In this document: one piece after another, positions 1 to 9,789 of the stretch
How positions within the stretch are numbered: position 1 is the first letter of the stretch
Layout: every line of letters starts with the position of its first letter
Source: CADEED01 sp035995425
GTDB lineage: Bacteria > Pseudomonadota > Gammaproteobacteria > Steroidobacterales > Steroidobacteraceae
Length of the DNA stretch: 64,000 bases
Reading direction: 5' to 3'
Assembly: GCA_035995425.1 (NCBI GenBank)
Contig: DASYKM010000215.1
Coordinates: forward strand, 12,298-76,297
The notes under the pieces: generated by a model
The model's database searches: none
What the model was told of the DNA's origin: nothing
What the model saw: only the letters and a program-made list of their open reading frames with translations
Translations under genes and position numbers: made by a program

Positions 1-2945
1 CGCGCGCAGAGCGTGGGCAACGGTGGCGGCGACAGCAGCTCGAGCTCCATCGAGTTCTCGGGCGAAGGTGAAGAGGAGGGGCAGGACTGGAGCACCTCGA
101 TGGAGATCGGCATCGAAGGCGGCCTGGGCGGCGAAGCCGGCAATGTCGAAGTGCATGCCGGCGGCGCGATCACGACGCACGGTCTTGCGGCGCACGGCAT
201 CCACGCGCAGAGCGTGGGCGGTGGCGGCGGCGCGGGCGGTTCGCTCGAGCGACATGGAATCATGGAAGCCGCGAACCAGGTATCGGTCGGCGTCGGCGGC
301 TCCGGCGGCCAGGGCGGCATTTCCGGCGTCGTGAGTGTCGACAACGCGGCGGTGATTCGCACCAGCGGCGACGATTCGCATGGCGTGTTCGCGCAATCCA
401 TCGCCGGCGGCGGCGGCATGGGCGGCTACATCGCGCAGCTCGACACCTCCATCGGCGGGGGCGCGGGCGGCTCCAACTTCTCGCTGCAGATGGGCGGCAC
501 CGGCGGCACCGGCGCCGCGGCTGAAGAAGTGAACGTGTTCAACAGTGGAACGATCCTGACCAGCGGACGGCGTTCCTACGGCATCGACGCGCAGTCGGTC
601 GGCGGCGGCGGCGGTGAAGGCGGCGCCATCATGAGCGCGGGCATCACGCGCGGCAGCAATTCGCGCAACGTCAGCATGAACCTGGGCGGCTTCGGTGGCG
701 AAGGCGGCACCGGCGAGGCGGTCAGCGTCACCAACGAAGGCCGCATCGATACCACGGGCGACGACTCGGTGGGCATCCGCGCGCAGAGCGTGGGTGGCAA
801 GGGCGGCGATGCGGGAATCATGCTCGAGCTCGGCATCATTGCGCTGAGCGACAACCAGAAAGCCAACAACGTCTCGATCAAGGTCGGTGGCAACGGCGGC
901 CGCGGCGCGTCGAGCGGCGACGTCGAAGTCTTCAACACCGCCACCGACGGCATCGACGACAGCGGCGTCATCACCACCAGCGGTCGCGCGGCGCATGGCA
1001 TCTTCGCGCAGAGCCTGGGCGGTGGCGGCGGCAACGGCAGCTCCATCATCACCGCGAACCTGGGCGCGTCATCGCAGGGTCAGGCGACGCTCGTGAACAT
1101 GAATGTCGGCGGCACGGGCGGGCAGGGTGGCACGGCGGGCGACGTGCACGTCGACAACGCCTCCGTCATCGAGACGGACGGCGATGAAGCGCACGGCGTG
1201 TTCGCGCAGTCGATCGGTGGTGGCGGCGGCAACGGCGGTCTCGTGATCTCCGCGAACGCGGTGCTCGCGCAGGGCGATGCCGCGAGCGAGGCCTTGTTAG
1301 CCCTGGGCGGCTCGGGCGGCGACGGCGACGATGCCGGTGACGTCACGGTCGACAACAGCGGCCAGATCGTCACGCGCGGCGCGCGTTCGCACGGCATCCT
1401 GGCGCAGTCGATCGGCGGTGGCGGCGGCAACGCCGGCATCGCATTCGGCGCGTCGACCAATCCGGCGACCACGGTCATCGCCGGTGTGCTTTCGACCACC
1501 TTCGGTGGCACCGGGGGTCACGGCGGCGAGGGCGGGCACGTGACGGTGAATCACTCCGGCGACATCACCGTGCTCGGTGAGAACTCACAAGCCGTCGTGG
1601 CCGAGAGCATCAACGGCGGCGGCGGTCACGTCGCGCTCGATTTCCGCGGCGTCACCAGCCTGCCGGGAGTTCCCAGCCAGGTTTACAACGGCATTCCGCT
1701 GCCCAACGGCACCGACAGTGCGCCCGTGTTCGTATTCGCGGGCGGTGGCGACCACCAGCAGAACTCCGACGCCGGCCGCGTGACGCTCAACTACAGCGGC
1801 ACCTTCGGCGTCGCCGGCAACAATGGCGCGGCGAATGCGGTGCAGGCCATCGGCGGCGGTGGCGGCACGTTCGATCTCGATCTCGATCTCAATGACGCGG
1901 CGGGCACTGCCGACGACGTCGCGATTGAAGGACGCCTCGGGGGCGTCTCCGGGACTAACAACCGCGGCGGCGACATCGAGTCCGAACACAATGGCGATCT
2001 GGTCACCGAAGGCAACAACACGCCCGGCGCGCTGGTGCAGTCCATCGGCGGCGGTGGCGGCCGCGCCAATCTCGACCTGACGTCGAGCTTCGATTCGTTG
2101 ACGGTGAATCTCACGCTCGGCGGCGAGAACGGCAGCAATGAAGAAGGCGGCGACATCGAGCACACGCAGTCGGGCTCGGTGTCCACGCAGGGCACCTCGG
2201 CGCACGGCGGCGTGTTCCAGAGCATCGGCGGCGGCGGCGGTGCGTTGAGCCTGATCGACGACGGCGGCGACTCCCCGGCGGAAGCGAAGGCCGCGCGACG
2301 CGCGAAGCTCGCAACGCACGCCCAGGGCGCCTCGGTGAATGCGCTGACGCCCACCTTGAGCTTCGGCAGCTCCGGGGGCAGCGTGCTCTCCGGTGGCGAT
2401 GTCAGCCTCAAGCTCGATGGCAATGTGCAGACCACGGGCGACAATTCGATCGGCATGATCTTCCAGAGCGTCGGCGCCGGAGGCGGCATCGCCAACGTGC
2501 TCGGCGTCGATTCCTTGAGCGTCACGCTCGGTGGCTCGAACGGCGCCAGCGGCGATGGCGGCAACCTCGAGGTGAAAAACACCGGCGATGTGCAGACCGC
2601 CGGCCTGCGTTCGCACGGCGTATTCCTGCAGTCCATCGGTGGCGGCGGCAGCGCGGTGTTCACCGACGCGGCGCAGACCTCGGTGTCATTGTCGGCGGCC
2701 AACACTGGAAATGGCGGCGACATCGCCTTCGAGCAGCACGGCACCATCGCCACCTTCGGCGATCATGCCTATAGCCTGTTCGCGCAGAGCGTGGGTGGCG
2801 GCGGCGGTTACGTCGACGGTGGCTTTGCGGCCAGCGCCGGCGGTACCGGTTCCGCAGGCGCCATCGATCTTGCGCTCAATGGCGACGTCGCGGCCCTGGG
2901 TGAATTCTCGACCGCGTTGTTCGCGCAGAGCGCGGGCGCCAACGG
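1..2945 (+). repeat. Tandem degenerate repeats of about 195 bp in the autotransporter passenger
   Basis: The core HG(I/V)xAQSxGGGGG recurs about every 195 bases in the first half (cores near 193, 379, 574, 766, 994, 1192 and 1387). Spacing is less regular afterwards (near 1840, 2035, 2215, 2460, 2625, 2780 and 2925). A second motif, a short TSG or TTGD turn, precedes most cores by a few residues. The copies are diverged at DNA level, so this is an old repeat family rather than a recent expansion. Confidence 0.8.
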
Positions 2946-4710
2946 TCTCGGTGGAAACATCACCGCAAGTTTGTCGGCCGGCAACGACCTGGTCGGCGGA
3001 CTGGATGGCGTCGCGGTGTACTTCGATGGCGGTGCGGCTAACAAGTTCACCAACTTCGGCACGGTGAGCACGTTGTCAGGACCGCTCGGCTTTGCTTTCC
3101 GCGGCGGCGCGGGCGGGGACTTCATCGACAATCATGGCGCGGTCATGGGCAATGTCGATCTGGGCGCGGGCGCCAACGGTTTCGCCAACAACATCGATGG
3201 CACCTTCTACTCGGGCACCACGGTCAACCTCGGCGATGCCACGAACGTGTTGCGCAATGACGGCATCATCGCGCCGGGCGCGCAGTTGCTGGCGGTGCGT
3301 ACGCACCTCACCGGCAGTTTCGTGCAGTCGGCCACCGGCACCTCGAACATGGAGATCGACTTCGCCTTGCGCGAGGGCGATCACATCGCCGCCACCGGCA
3401 CCGCCGAAGTCGCGGGCGCGGTCAACTTCTCGCTGTTCAACGTGGACCGGATCCTGCCTGGAGTGTCGTTCCAGCCGCTGTTCGTCGCCGACCACGGCGT
3501 GATCAATCGCGGCATCGCCTTCAATCCGCAGGAGTCGATCGTGATCGACTACCAGCTGGCCTATAACAGCCCCAATGTGCTCGGCGTCCAGTACGAAGTC
3601 GACTTCGCCGCGGGTGGTCTCGTTGGCAATCGCGTGCAGGTCGGCAAGTACCTGAACCGCGTGCAGTCGTATGGCGGCCCGGGTGGATTGGGTGACACGA
3701 TCACCGCGGCGGTGCTCGAGACCTCGCTCGATGATTACGCCTTCATGCTCACGCAGCTCGGCACGGAGTTCTACGCCGAGCAGCAGGCCCTGGCACTCAG
3801 CGGCGCGCAGCGCTTCGCGCGCAACCTGCAGAGCTGCGGCACCACCACCATCGGCGAGGCATCCGGCGACGACGCGTCGTGCTACTGGATCCGTTACGAC
3901 GACAATCCGTCGACGCGCGATTCGCGCGCCGGATTCCCGGCGGCGAAGGATGACGGCTACGGCATCTCGCAGGGCGTGCAGATTCCGCAGGACGGGGACT
4001 GGTCACTGGGCGTCGCCATGGACTTCGAGCATCACCGCTCGAGCGGTTTCGACGGGCTGTGGAGCGCGGAGAGCAAGTTCTTCCAGTTGGGTGCGAGCGC
4101 ACGCCGCAGCCTGTGGAGCGGAACAGTGGGTGCCACGCTGTCGCTGGGCAATGACGCGCAGTCGGTGAATCGATTGTTAGGCGTGACCGACCCGGTGGAG
4201 ACGCAAGGCGACCGCGATGTGCTGTTCCTCACCAACGTGCTCGACTACACCTACGACTGGACCTCGGGCGGTTTCTCGCTGCAGCCGAGCTTGAGCCTGG
4301 GCACCTCCTGGATGCGCTACGGCCATATGACCGAGGATCGCGCGGATTCGCAGAACGCGGTCATCGTCCCCGGCAAAGAGACTCACCTGTGGGTGGAGCC
4401 GGCGATCGGCGGGCGTTACGTGGCGAATTTCGGCAGCGGTGCCAGCTTGCGCACTTTTGCGCGCATCGGCCTGCTGCAGTATCTGTCGGGCACCAGCACC
4501 AAGGTGCGCGCGGGCCTCGAGGGCGCGCCGTTGGCGGCCGAGCCCATGCGCATCAGCTCGGATCTCGACCGCACGCATGTCGTCGGCGAGGCCGGCCTGC
4601 AGTTCGAGACTGCGGGCGGATTCACGCTGGGGCTGTCGTATATGCAGCAGGAGTCGGAGATCCGCGATGGGGGCGCCGGGAGCTTCCGATTCGTGTTTCC
4701 GCTGCATTGA
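1..4710 (+). CDS. Glycine-rich autotransporter, C-terminal part (5' end outside window)
   Basis: The reading frame is open from the first base (visible start RAQSVGNGGG), so the gene begins upstream. The passenger is a long run of degenerate repeats of about 65 residues, each carrying a motif like HGIxAQSxGGGGG, typical of beta-helical autotransporter passengers displayed on the cell surface. The repeats fade at about residue 980. A non-repetitive linker follows, and the last 270 or so residues (from near SCYWIRYDDN) look like an autotransporter beta-barrel, ending in RFVFPLH. The barrel would sit in the outer membrane and export the passenger, probably as an adhesin or surface layer. The substrate or partner cannot be read from the sequence. 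The signal peptide is not visible because the N-terminus is missing. Confidence 0.85.
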   Translation, partial: RAQSVGNGGGDSSSSSIEFSGEGEEEGQDWSTSMEIGIEGGLGGEAGNVEVHAGGAITTHGLAAHGIHAQSVGGGGGAGGSLERHGIMEAANQVSVGVGGSGGQGGISGVVSVDNAAVIRTSGDDSHGVFAQSIAGGGGMGGYIAQLDTSIGGGAGGSNFSLQMGGTGGTGAAAEEVNVFNSGTILTSGRRSYGIDAQSVGGGGGEGGAIMSAGITRGSNSRNVSMNLGGFGGEGGTGEAVSVTNEGRIDTTGDDSVGIRAQSVGGKGGDAGIMLELGIIALSDNQKANNVSIKVGGNGGRGASSGDVEVFNTATDGIDDSGVITTSGRAAHGIFAQSLGGGGGNGSSIITANLGASSQGQATLVNMNVGGTGGQGGTAGDVHVDNASVIETDGDEAHGVFAQSIGGGGGNGGLVISANAVLAQGDAASEALLALGGSGGDGDDAGDVTVDNSGQIVTRGARSHGILAQSIGGGGGNAGIAFGASTNPATTVIAGVLSTTFGGTGGHGGEGGHVTVNHSGDITVLGENSQAVVAESINGGGGHVALDFRGVTSLPGVPSQVYNGIPLPNGTDSAPVFVFAGGGDHQQNSDAGRVTLNYSGTFGVAGNNGAANAVQAIGGGGGTFDLDLDLNDAAGTADDVAIEGRLGGVSGTNNRGGDIESEHNGDLVTEGNNTPGALVQSIGGGGGRANLDLTSSFDSLTVNLTLGGENGSNEEGGDIEHTQSGSVSTQGTSAHGGVFQSIGGGGGALSLIDDGGDSPAEAKAARRAKLATHAQGASVNALTPTLSFGSSGGSVLSGGDVSLKLDGNVQTTGDNSIGMIFQSVGAGGGIANVLGVDSLSVTLGGSNGASGDGGNLEVKNTGDVQTAGLRSHGVFLQSIGGGGSAVFTDAAQTSVSLSAANTGNGGDIAFEQHGTIATFGDHAYSLFAQSVGGGGGYVDGGFAASAGGTGSAGAIDLALNGDVAALGEFSTALFAQSAGANGLGGNITASLSAGNDLVGGLDGVAVYFDGGAANKFTNFGTVSTLSGPLGFAFRGGAGGDFIDNHGAVMGNVDLGAGANGFANNIDGTFYSGTTVNLGDATNVLRNDGIIAPGAQLLAVRTHLTGSFVQSATGTSNMEIDFALREGDHIAATGTAEVAGAVNFSLFNVDRILPGVSFQPLFVADHGVINRGIAFNPQESIVIDYQLAYNSPNVLGVQYEVDFAAGGLVGNRVQVGKYLNRVQSYGGPGGLGDTITAAVLETSLDDYAFMLTQLGTEFYAEQQALALSGAQRFARNLQSCGTTTIGEASGDDASCYWIRYDDNPSTRDSRAGFPAAKDDGYGISQGVQIPQDGDWSLGVAMDFEHHRSSGFDGLWSAESKFFQLGASARRSLWSGTVGATLSLGNDAQSVNRLLGVTDPVETQGDRDVLFLTNVLDYTYDWTSGGFSLQPSLSLGTSWMRYGHMTEDRADSQNAVIVPGKETHLWVEPAIGGRYVANFGSGASLRTFARIGLLQYLSGTSTKVRAGLEGAPLAAEPMRISSDLDRTHVVGEAGLQFETAGGFTLGLSYMQQESEIRDGGAGSFRFVFPLH

Positions 4711-4789
4711 TAGAGATAGGAGGGCGCTCACGTACAGACGTCGCCCGGCCCTGCATCGAGCGGCGAGCGAAGGCCGGAAGATAGGAACC

Positions 4790-4894
4790 ATGAAAGCCAT
4801 ACTGCAAGCAACGCTCGCCGCCATCCTCTCCGGAATCCTGGTAGGCGTACTATTGAAGAAAAAGGTCGCCGAGGCCACGCAATCGGCCAGTTGA
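4790..4894 (+). CDS. Small single-span membrane protein (34 aa)
   Basis: A short frame encoding MKAILQATLAAILSGILVGV, then LLKKK and a polar tail. It has one hydrophobic helix (about residues 4-22) followed by a lysine cluster, as expected for an inner-membrane peptide with a cytoplasmic C-terminus. An AGGA ribosome binding site lies five to six bases before the ATG. It stands alone between the autotransporter and the kinase hybrid. Function is unknown. The hydrophobic pattern and the well-placed ribosome site are the only support. Confidence 0.5.
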   Translation: MKAILQATLAAILSGILVGVLLKKKVAEATQSAS

Positions 4895-5009
4895 TCGATG
4901 CTGGCGATACAGCTTAGTTAGAGGCGGGCCACCGCCCGGAAGTATTGGGCTCGTCAGAGATGTCCTACCGGCCCCGGAAGGGGCAGCAAGCGCATCGCGG
5001 CGAGAAGAT

Positions 5010-8000
5010 TTGAGCGCAAAGTCGCGCGTAAGACCCCGTCAAGCGGTGATGAAGGATTTCTCCGATTCCCGGACGACTGTGGCATTGTTGCCCCGCTTGC
5101 CGAAGTCGGCAACTGACATTGGCGCGAGGCGGTTGGTGACCGAAAAGGAAAACTCGGCGAACGACGGCGAGACTGACGCGTCTCGCGCAAACACGGGGAT
5201 TGCTGCGCCCATTGATTTCGAGCCACAAGCCCTGCTGCCGTTCCCGGTCGTGGGCGTTGGGGCTTCCGCCGGCGGAGTTGCCGCGCTCGAGGCCATGTTC
5301 GCCGGGGTTCAGCCGGGATGCGGGATGGCCTTCGTGGTGGTCATGCACCTCTCACCCGACCACACCAGCATGCTGGAATCCATCATCGCTCGGCAGACGC
5401 GCCTGCCGGTGCATGAGATCACGGACGGCATCGCCGTCGAGCCGGACCACGTCTACGTCATCGCACCTGGATATTCGCTGACGCTGGCCGAAGGCAAGCT
5501 GCACCTGGGCGAGCCGGTCGAAAAGCGTGGCCATCGCCGCCCGGTCGACGATTTCTTCCGTTCGCTGGCGGCGGAGCAGCGCGAAAAATCCTTCATCGTG
5601 GTGCTGTCGGGCACGGGGACCAACGGCTCGGCGGGTGCGCAAGCCGTCAAGGCGGCTGGCGGCATCTGTGTCGCGCAGGACCCCGAGACCGCGGGCTTTC
5701 CCGGAATGCCGGCCAGCCTCATCCAGTCGGGCTACGCGGACCAGGTCCTGGCACCCGACAAGATCATCCCGCTGCTGCAGCGGTACATCAGTTTCCCGTT
5801 CAACGATCTGACCGCGGGTACCGGCGATCAGCAAATGCGCGAGCGTACTCAGCTTCGTGAAGTGCTCGCGATCCTGCGTTCCCGTACGCGGCATGACTTC
5901 AATGGATATCGCAAGCCGACGCTGCTGCGCCGGATCCAGCGCCGCATGGGACTGATGGCGGCGGAATCCCTGAGCGAATACGCGGCCATCCTGCGGCACA
6001 ATTCCGATGAGGTCGGAGCGTTGTCCAACGACCTGATGATCAACGTCACGGGATTCTTCCGCGATCCGGAAGCCTGGGATGCATTGCGAACCTCGGTGAT
6101 CGCACCGCTCGTCACGGCGCGCGCCGAGAGCCGTCAGCCGTTGCGCGCCTGGGTCACGGCCTGCGCGAGTGGCGAGGAGCCGTACACGCTGGCCATGATC
6201 ATCAGCGAGGAGATGCGCGGCGTGGCGCACTTCGAGGTCAAGATCTTCGCCACCGACACCGCCGACCGCTCACTGGCGCTCGCCCGCGCGGGAGTCTATC
6301 CGGCCGGCATCGAGGCGGACGTCAACACCGAAAGGCTCGATCGCTTTTTCGACAAGGACGAACACACCTATCGCGTGAAGAAGGAGATCCGCGACATGGT
6401 GGTGTTCGCACCCCAGGATATCCTGCGCGATCCGCCGTTTTCGCGCGTCGACCTGGCTACCTGCCGCAACCTGCTCATCTACCTCGAGCCGGAGACGCAG
6501 CGGCGCGTGCTGGGCCTGCTGCATTTCTCGCTCCGCGACGGCGGCTATCTGTTCCTCGGCAATACCGAGACCTACGGCGGCAACGAGCATCTGTTCGAAA
6601 TCGTCAGCAAGAAGTGGCGCATCTTCCGGCGAACGGGTCTCAACCGGCCGCATGTCGAACTGCCAAGTTTCGCGGCGCGATCGATCGATGGAGGAGCGCG
6701 CCCGCATGACGCGCTGTCGCTGCCCAACACGCGGCCGTCGGCGACGCTGCTGTTGCAGCGCGCGCTGCTCGAACGCTACGGGCCGCCCACGGTGGTGGTC
6801 GATCGCAGCGATCAGATCGTCTACTTTCATGGCGCGACGGAACCCTATCTGCAGCACCCGGCGGGCGAACCCACGCGCGATCTCATGCTGCTCCTGCGTC
6901 CGGCGCTGCGCGTTGCGACGCGCACGGCGTTGCGCACCGCGGTACGTGAGAATCGCCTGGTCACGGCGCAGACCAGCGCGGGTGACGGTTTCCCGGTGCC
7001 GTTGGAGATAACCGCCGCGCCGGTCATCGACGGAAATTCCCCGGAGCACTATCTACTGAGCTTCCGTACCATCGGCGGCGTGGCGGATGCGGAATCCGTC
7101 ATGGCCAATGCCGCGGAACCGGTCGCCGATCCGGGGGCGGGCAACGAAGTACGCATGCTGCGCATGGAGCTGCAGAGCACCACCGAGGCTTTCGAAGCCA
7201 CCATGGAGGAGCTCAAGGCGGCGCACGAAGAAGCCACCTCGATGAACGAGGAGCTGCAGAGCACCAACGAAGAGCTCGAGACCAGCAAGGAAGAGCTGCA
7301 GTCGGTCAACGAAGAATTGACGACGGTCAACAACCAGCTGCAGGCGAAGATCGGGCAGCTCGAAGCGACCACCAACGACCTGGCCAATCTTCTCAGCAGC
7401 ACCGACATCGCCGTGGTGTTCCTCGATGTGGATTTCCGCGTGCGGCGCTTTACTCCGGCGGTGAGCGACTTGTTCGAGATGATCGACACGGACATAGGCC
7501 GGCCACTGACCGACCTTGCGCAGAAGTTCGGCGACGATCGGCTGATCGCCGACGCGCGCGCGGTGTTGCAGCGGCTCATTCCCATGGATCGCGAGGTACG
7601 CAGCTACAGCGGCCGCTGGTACCTGCGGCGTACGTTGCCCTATCGCACCACCGAAAATCGCATCGAAGGGGTGGTCATCACCTTCGTGGACATCGTGGCG
7701 CGCAAACGCGCCGAAGATGAAATCAACGGCGCGCGCGAACGTTTGCAGGCGGTGCTCGAGCAAATGCCCACGGCCGTGCTCATCACCGATGTTCCCGATG
7801 GCAGGCTGACCTACGCGAACCGCCGCGCGTCGGTCATGTTCGGCCACATGTTCCCGTCGCCTCTGCCGCAAGGCATGAACCTCTCGTCATATCCGCGCAT
7901 GACCGGCAGCCATCTGGCCGGGGAGGCCTATCGCGCCGAGGACTGGCCGCTCGAGCGGGCGCTGCGCAGCAACGCTACCGTGACGGACGAGGAAATCAGG

Positions 8001-9695
8001 ATTCTCAACGCGAATAGCGAGCCGCTGGTTCTGTCGGTCAGCGCCTCGCCGGTCCGCGATGCGGCCGGCAAGACGGTCGCCGTCGTCGGCACCTTTCTCG
8101 ACATCACGCTGCGCAAGCTCGCCGAGCGCGATCTCATCGAAACGCGCGAGCGATTTCGCGTGCTCATCGAGAGCGCGCGCGACTTCGCGATCTTTCAACT
8201 CGACCTGCAGGGCAATGTGACGAGCTGGAACACCGGCGCCGAGCACATTCTCGGCTGGACCGAACAGGAGATCGTGGGCAAGCCCGGTGAATACCTGTTC
8301 ACGGCGGAAGATCGCCAGGCGCGCGTACCTGAACAGGAAATGCGCCAGGCCATCGACACAGGCCGCGCCATGGATGAGCGCTGGCACACTCGCAAGGACG
8401 GCACGCGGTTCTGGGCGAGCGGAGTGATGTCGGTCGCGGTGGCGCGCGATGGCAATGTGACGGGTTTCGTCAAGATCATGCGCGACGTTACCGACCACAA
8501 GCTCACGGAAGATCGCCTGAAGGCGGCCATGATCGCCGCCGAACAGGCACAGAGCATCGCCACGCAGGCCAACCGCGCCAAGGACGAATTCATCTCGGTG
8601 GTCAGCCACGAACTGCGTACGCCGCTCAATACCATTCGCCTGTGGTCGCGCATGCTGCGCAACGAAAAGCTCACCGCGAAAGACCGGTCCGACGGAACGG
8701 AGATGATCGAGCGCGCGGCCATCGCGCAACAGCAGGTCATCGACGATCTGTTCGACGTGTCGCGCATCACCTCCGGGAAGTTGCGGCTCGCGCCGAGGGA
8801 GACGCGCCTCGCGGACGCGATTCGCGGCGCGGTCGAGGCAGTCGAGCCGGTGGCGACGGCGCGCGGCATCCAGCTTGGCGCCGACATCGCCGCCAATATC
8901 GGCCTGGTCCGCGCCGACCCGGGCCGCATCCAGCAGGTGGTGTGGAATCTGTTGAGCAATGCGGTGAAGTTCACGCCTTCGGGTGGCCGCGTGAGCATCC
9001 ACGCGAGACGTGAAGCGGATGGAATCTCCATCGCCGTGAGCGATACCGGCATCGGAATCCGCCAGGAATTCCTGCCGCGCGTATTCGACCGGTTTCGCCA
9101 GGCCGAAGTGGGCACCACCCGCGCGCATGGCGGGCTCGGGCTCGGGCTGTCGATCGCCAAACAGCTGGTCGAGCTGCACGGGGGCACGATCGCGGTGGGA
9201 AGCGAGGGAGAGGGGAAGGGAACCACGTTCACGGTCAAACTACCGCTGCAACAAGTGGCGCTGGATGACAATGAAATGCCGCACGACGAGACCCCCACCG
9301 ACGGCGGCGCCGTCGAGGCCGATTTCAACGGGGTGGAAATCCTGCTGGTCGAAGACGAGACGTTGACGCGAAATACGATGTGCCGCCTGCTCGAGGGGCG
9401 CAACGCCCGCGTGCGCGCGGTCGATTCGGTGAGTGCCGCGCGAGATGCGCTGGCCACGCGCAAGCCGCAATTGCTGGTGAGCGATATCGGCCTTCCGGGC
9501 GAAGATGGATACGCGCTCATCCGGTATCTGCGCTCGCTCGAATCGCACAAGGACATCCCCGCGGTGGCAGTCACCGCATTCGCCCGGCCGGAGGATCGGC
9601 GCAACGCGCTGGAAGCGGGATTCGACGAGCATCTGGCCAAGCCGGTCGATGCCGAGAAGCTCATCGCCATCGCCGTCCGCCTGCTGCATCGGTGA
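5010..9695 (+). CDS. CheB-CheR-PAS hybrid histidine kinase with C-terminal receiver
   Basis: A 1561-residue multi-domain signalling protein. Domains in order: CheB methylesterase-like (about 75-250, GASAGG serine and HLSPDH histidine), CheR methyltransferase-like (about 280-520, with ACASGEEPY and ATDTADRSL), a heptad-rich coiled coil (about 710-795, repeated MEEL/NEELQS), three PAS-like domains (about 800-1160), HisKA with SHELRTPLN (about 1200), HATPase with a GLGLGLSIAKQL box (about 1385), and a receiver (about 1443-1560, DIGLPGEDG). It is cytoplasmic with no membrane segment. In the CheB part the residue expected to be the catalytic aspartate is Asn (GTGTNG instead of the usual GTGSDG), so esterase activity is doubtful. 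The TTG start was chosen by frame; an ATG 13 codons downstream (MKDFSDS) is an alternative. No partner gene is adjacent. Confidence 0.9.
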   Translation: MSAKSRVRPRQAVMKDFSDSRTTVALLPRLPKSATDIGARRLVTEKENSANDGETDASRANTGIAAPIDFEPQALLPFPVVGVGASAGGVAALEAMFAGVQPGCGMAFVVVMHLSPDHTSMLESIIARQTRLPVHEITDGIAVEPDHVYVIAPGYSLTLAEGKLHLGEPVEKRGHRRPVDDFFRSLAAEQREKSFIVVLSGTGTNGSAGAQAVKAAGGICVAQDPETAGFPGMPASLIQSGYADQVLAPDKIIPLLQRYISFPFNDLTAGTGDQQMRERTQLREVLAILRSRTRHDFNGYRKPTLLRRIQRRMGLMAAESLSEYAAILRHNSDEVGALSNDLMINVTGFFRDPEAWDALRTSVIAPLVTARAESRQPLRAWVTACASGEEPYTLAMIISEEMRGVAHFEVKIFATDTADRSLALARAGVYPAGIEADVNTERLDRFFDKDEHTYRVKKEIRDMVVFAPQDILRDPPFSRVDLATCRNLLIYLEPETQRRVLGLLHFSLRDGGYLFLGNTETYGGNEHLFEIVSKKWRIFRRTGLNRPHVELPSFAARSIDGGARPHDALSLPNTRPSATLLLQRALLERYGPPTVVVDRSDQIVYFHGATEPYLQHPAGEPTRDLMLLLRPALRVATRTALRTAVRENRLVTAQTSAGDGFPVPLEITAAPVIDGNSPEHYLLSFRTIGGVADAESVMANAAEPVADPGAGNEVRMLRMELQSTTEAFEATMEELKAAHEEATSMNEELQSTNEELETSKEELQSVNEELTTVNNQLQAKIGQLEATTNDLANLLSSTDIAVVFLDVDFRVRRFTPAVSDLFEMIDTDIGRPLTDLAQKFGDDRLIADARAVLQRLIPMDREVRSYSGRWYLRRTLPYRTTENRIEGVVITFVDIVARKRAEDEINGARERLQAVLEQMPTAVLITDVPDGRLTYANRRASVMFGHMFPSPLPQGMNLSSYPRMTGSHLAGEAYRAEDWPLERALRSNATVTDEEIRILNANSEPLVLSVSASPVRDAAGKTVAVVGTFLDITLRKLAERDLIETRERFRVLIESARDFAIFQLDLQGNVTSWNTGAEHILGWTEQEIVGKPGEYLFTAEDRQARVPEQEMRQAIDTGRAMDERWHTRKDGTRFWASGVMSVAVARDGNVTGFVKIMRDVTDHKLTEDRLKAAMIAAEQAQSIATQANRAKDEFISVVSHELRTPLNTIRLWSRMLRNEKLTAKDRSDGTEMIERAAIAQQQVIDDLFDVSRITSGKLRLAPRETRLADAIRGAVEAVEPVATARGIQLGADIAANIGLVRADPGRIQQVVWNLLSNAVKFTPSGGRVSIHARREADGISIAVSDTGIGIRQEFLPRVFDRFRQAEVGTTRAHGGLGLGLSIAKQLVELHGGTIAVGSEGEGKGTTFTVKLPLQQVALDDNEMPHDETPTDGGAVEADFNGVEILLVEDETLTRNTMCRLLEGRNARVRAVDSVSAARDALATRKPQLLVSDIGLPGEDGYALIRYLRSLESHKDIPAVAVTAFARPEDRRNALEAGFDEHLAKPVDAEKLIAIAVRLLHR

Positions 9696-9789
9696 CAGCG
9701 CTTTCCTGCACGCGAAAGGTGCCTTTCACGGCGCTGCCTCGACTCTGACCTACAGCCTGGCAGGCGTGCGGGGCCGACACTCAGCCTCG

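Noticed and set aside
1..2945. Regularly spaced GGCGGTGGCGGCGG repeats that could be mistaken for a CRISPR array
   Set aside because: The repeats are in frame, degenerate and encode the passenger motif; there are no unique spacers of constant length and no cas genes.
4960..4990. A CCCCGGAAGGGGCAGCA segment resembling the GGAA-loop core of the SRP 4.5S RNA
   Set aside because: The conserved asymmetric loop sequence around the tetraloop is absent and no long pairing arms are found on either side.
9697..9736. Short inverted repeats (GAAAGG-TG-CCTTTC and CAGCGC/GCGCTG) after the kinase hybrid
   Set aside because: The stems are only six base pairs and there is no T-run, so terminator function is not supported.
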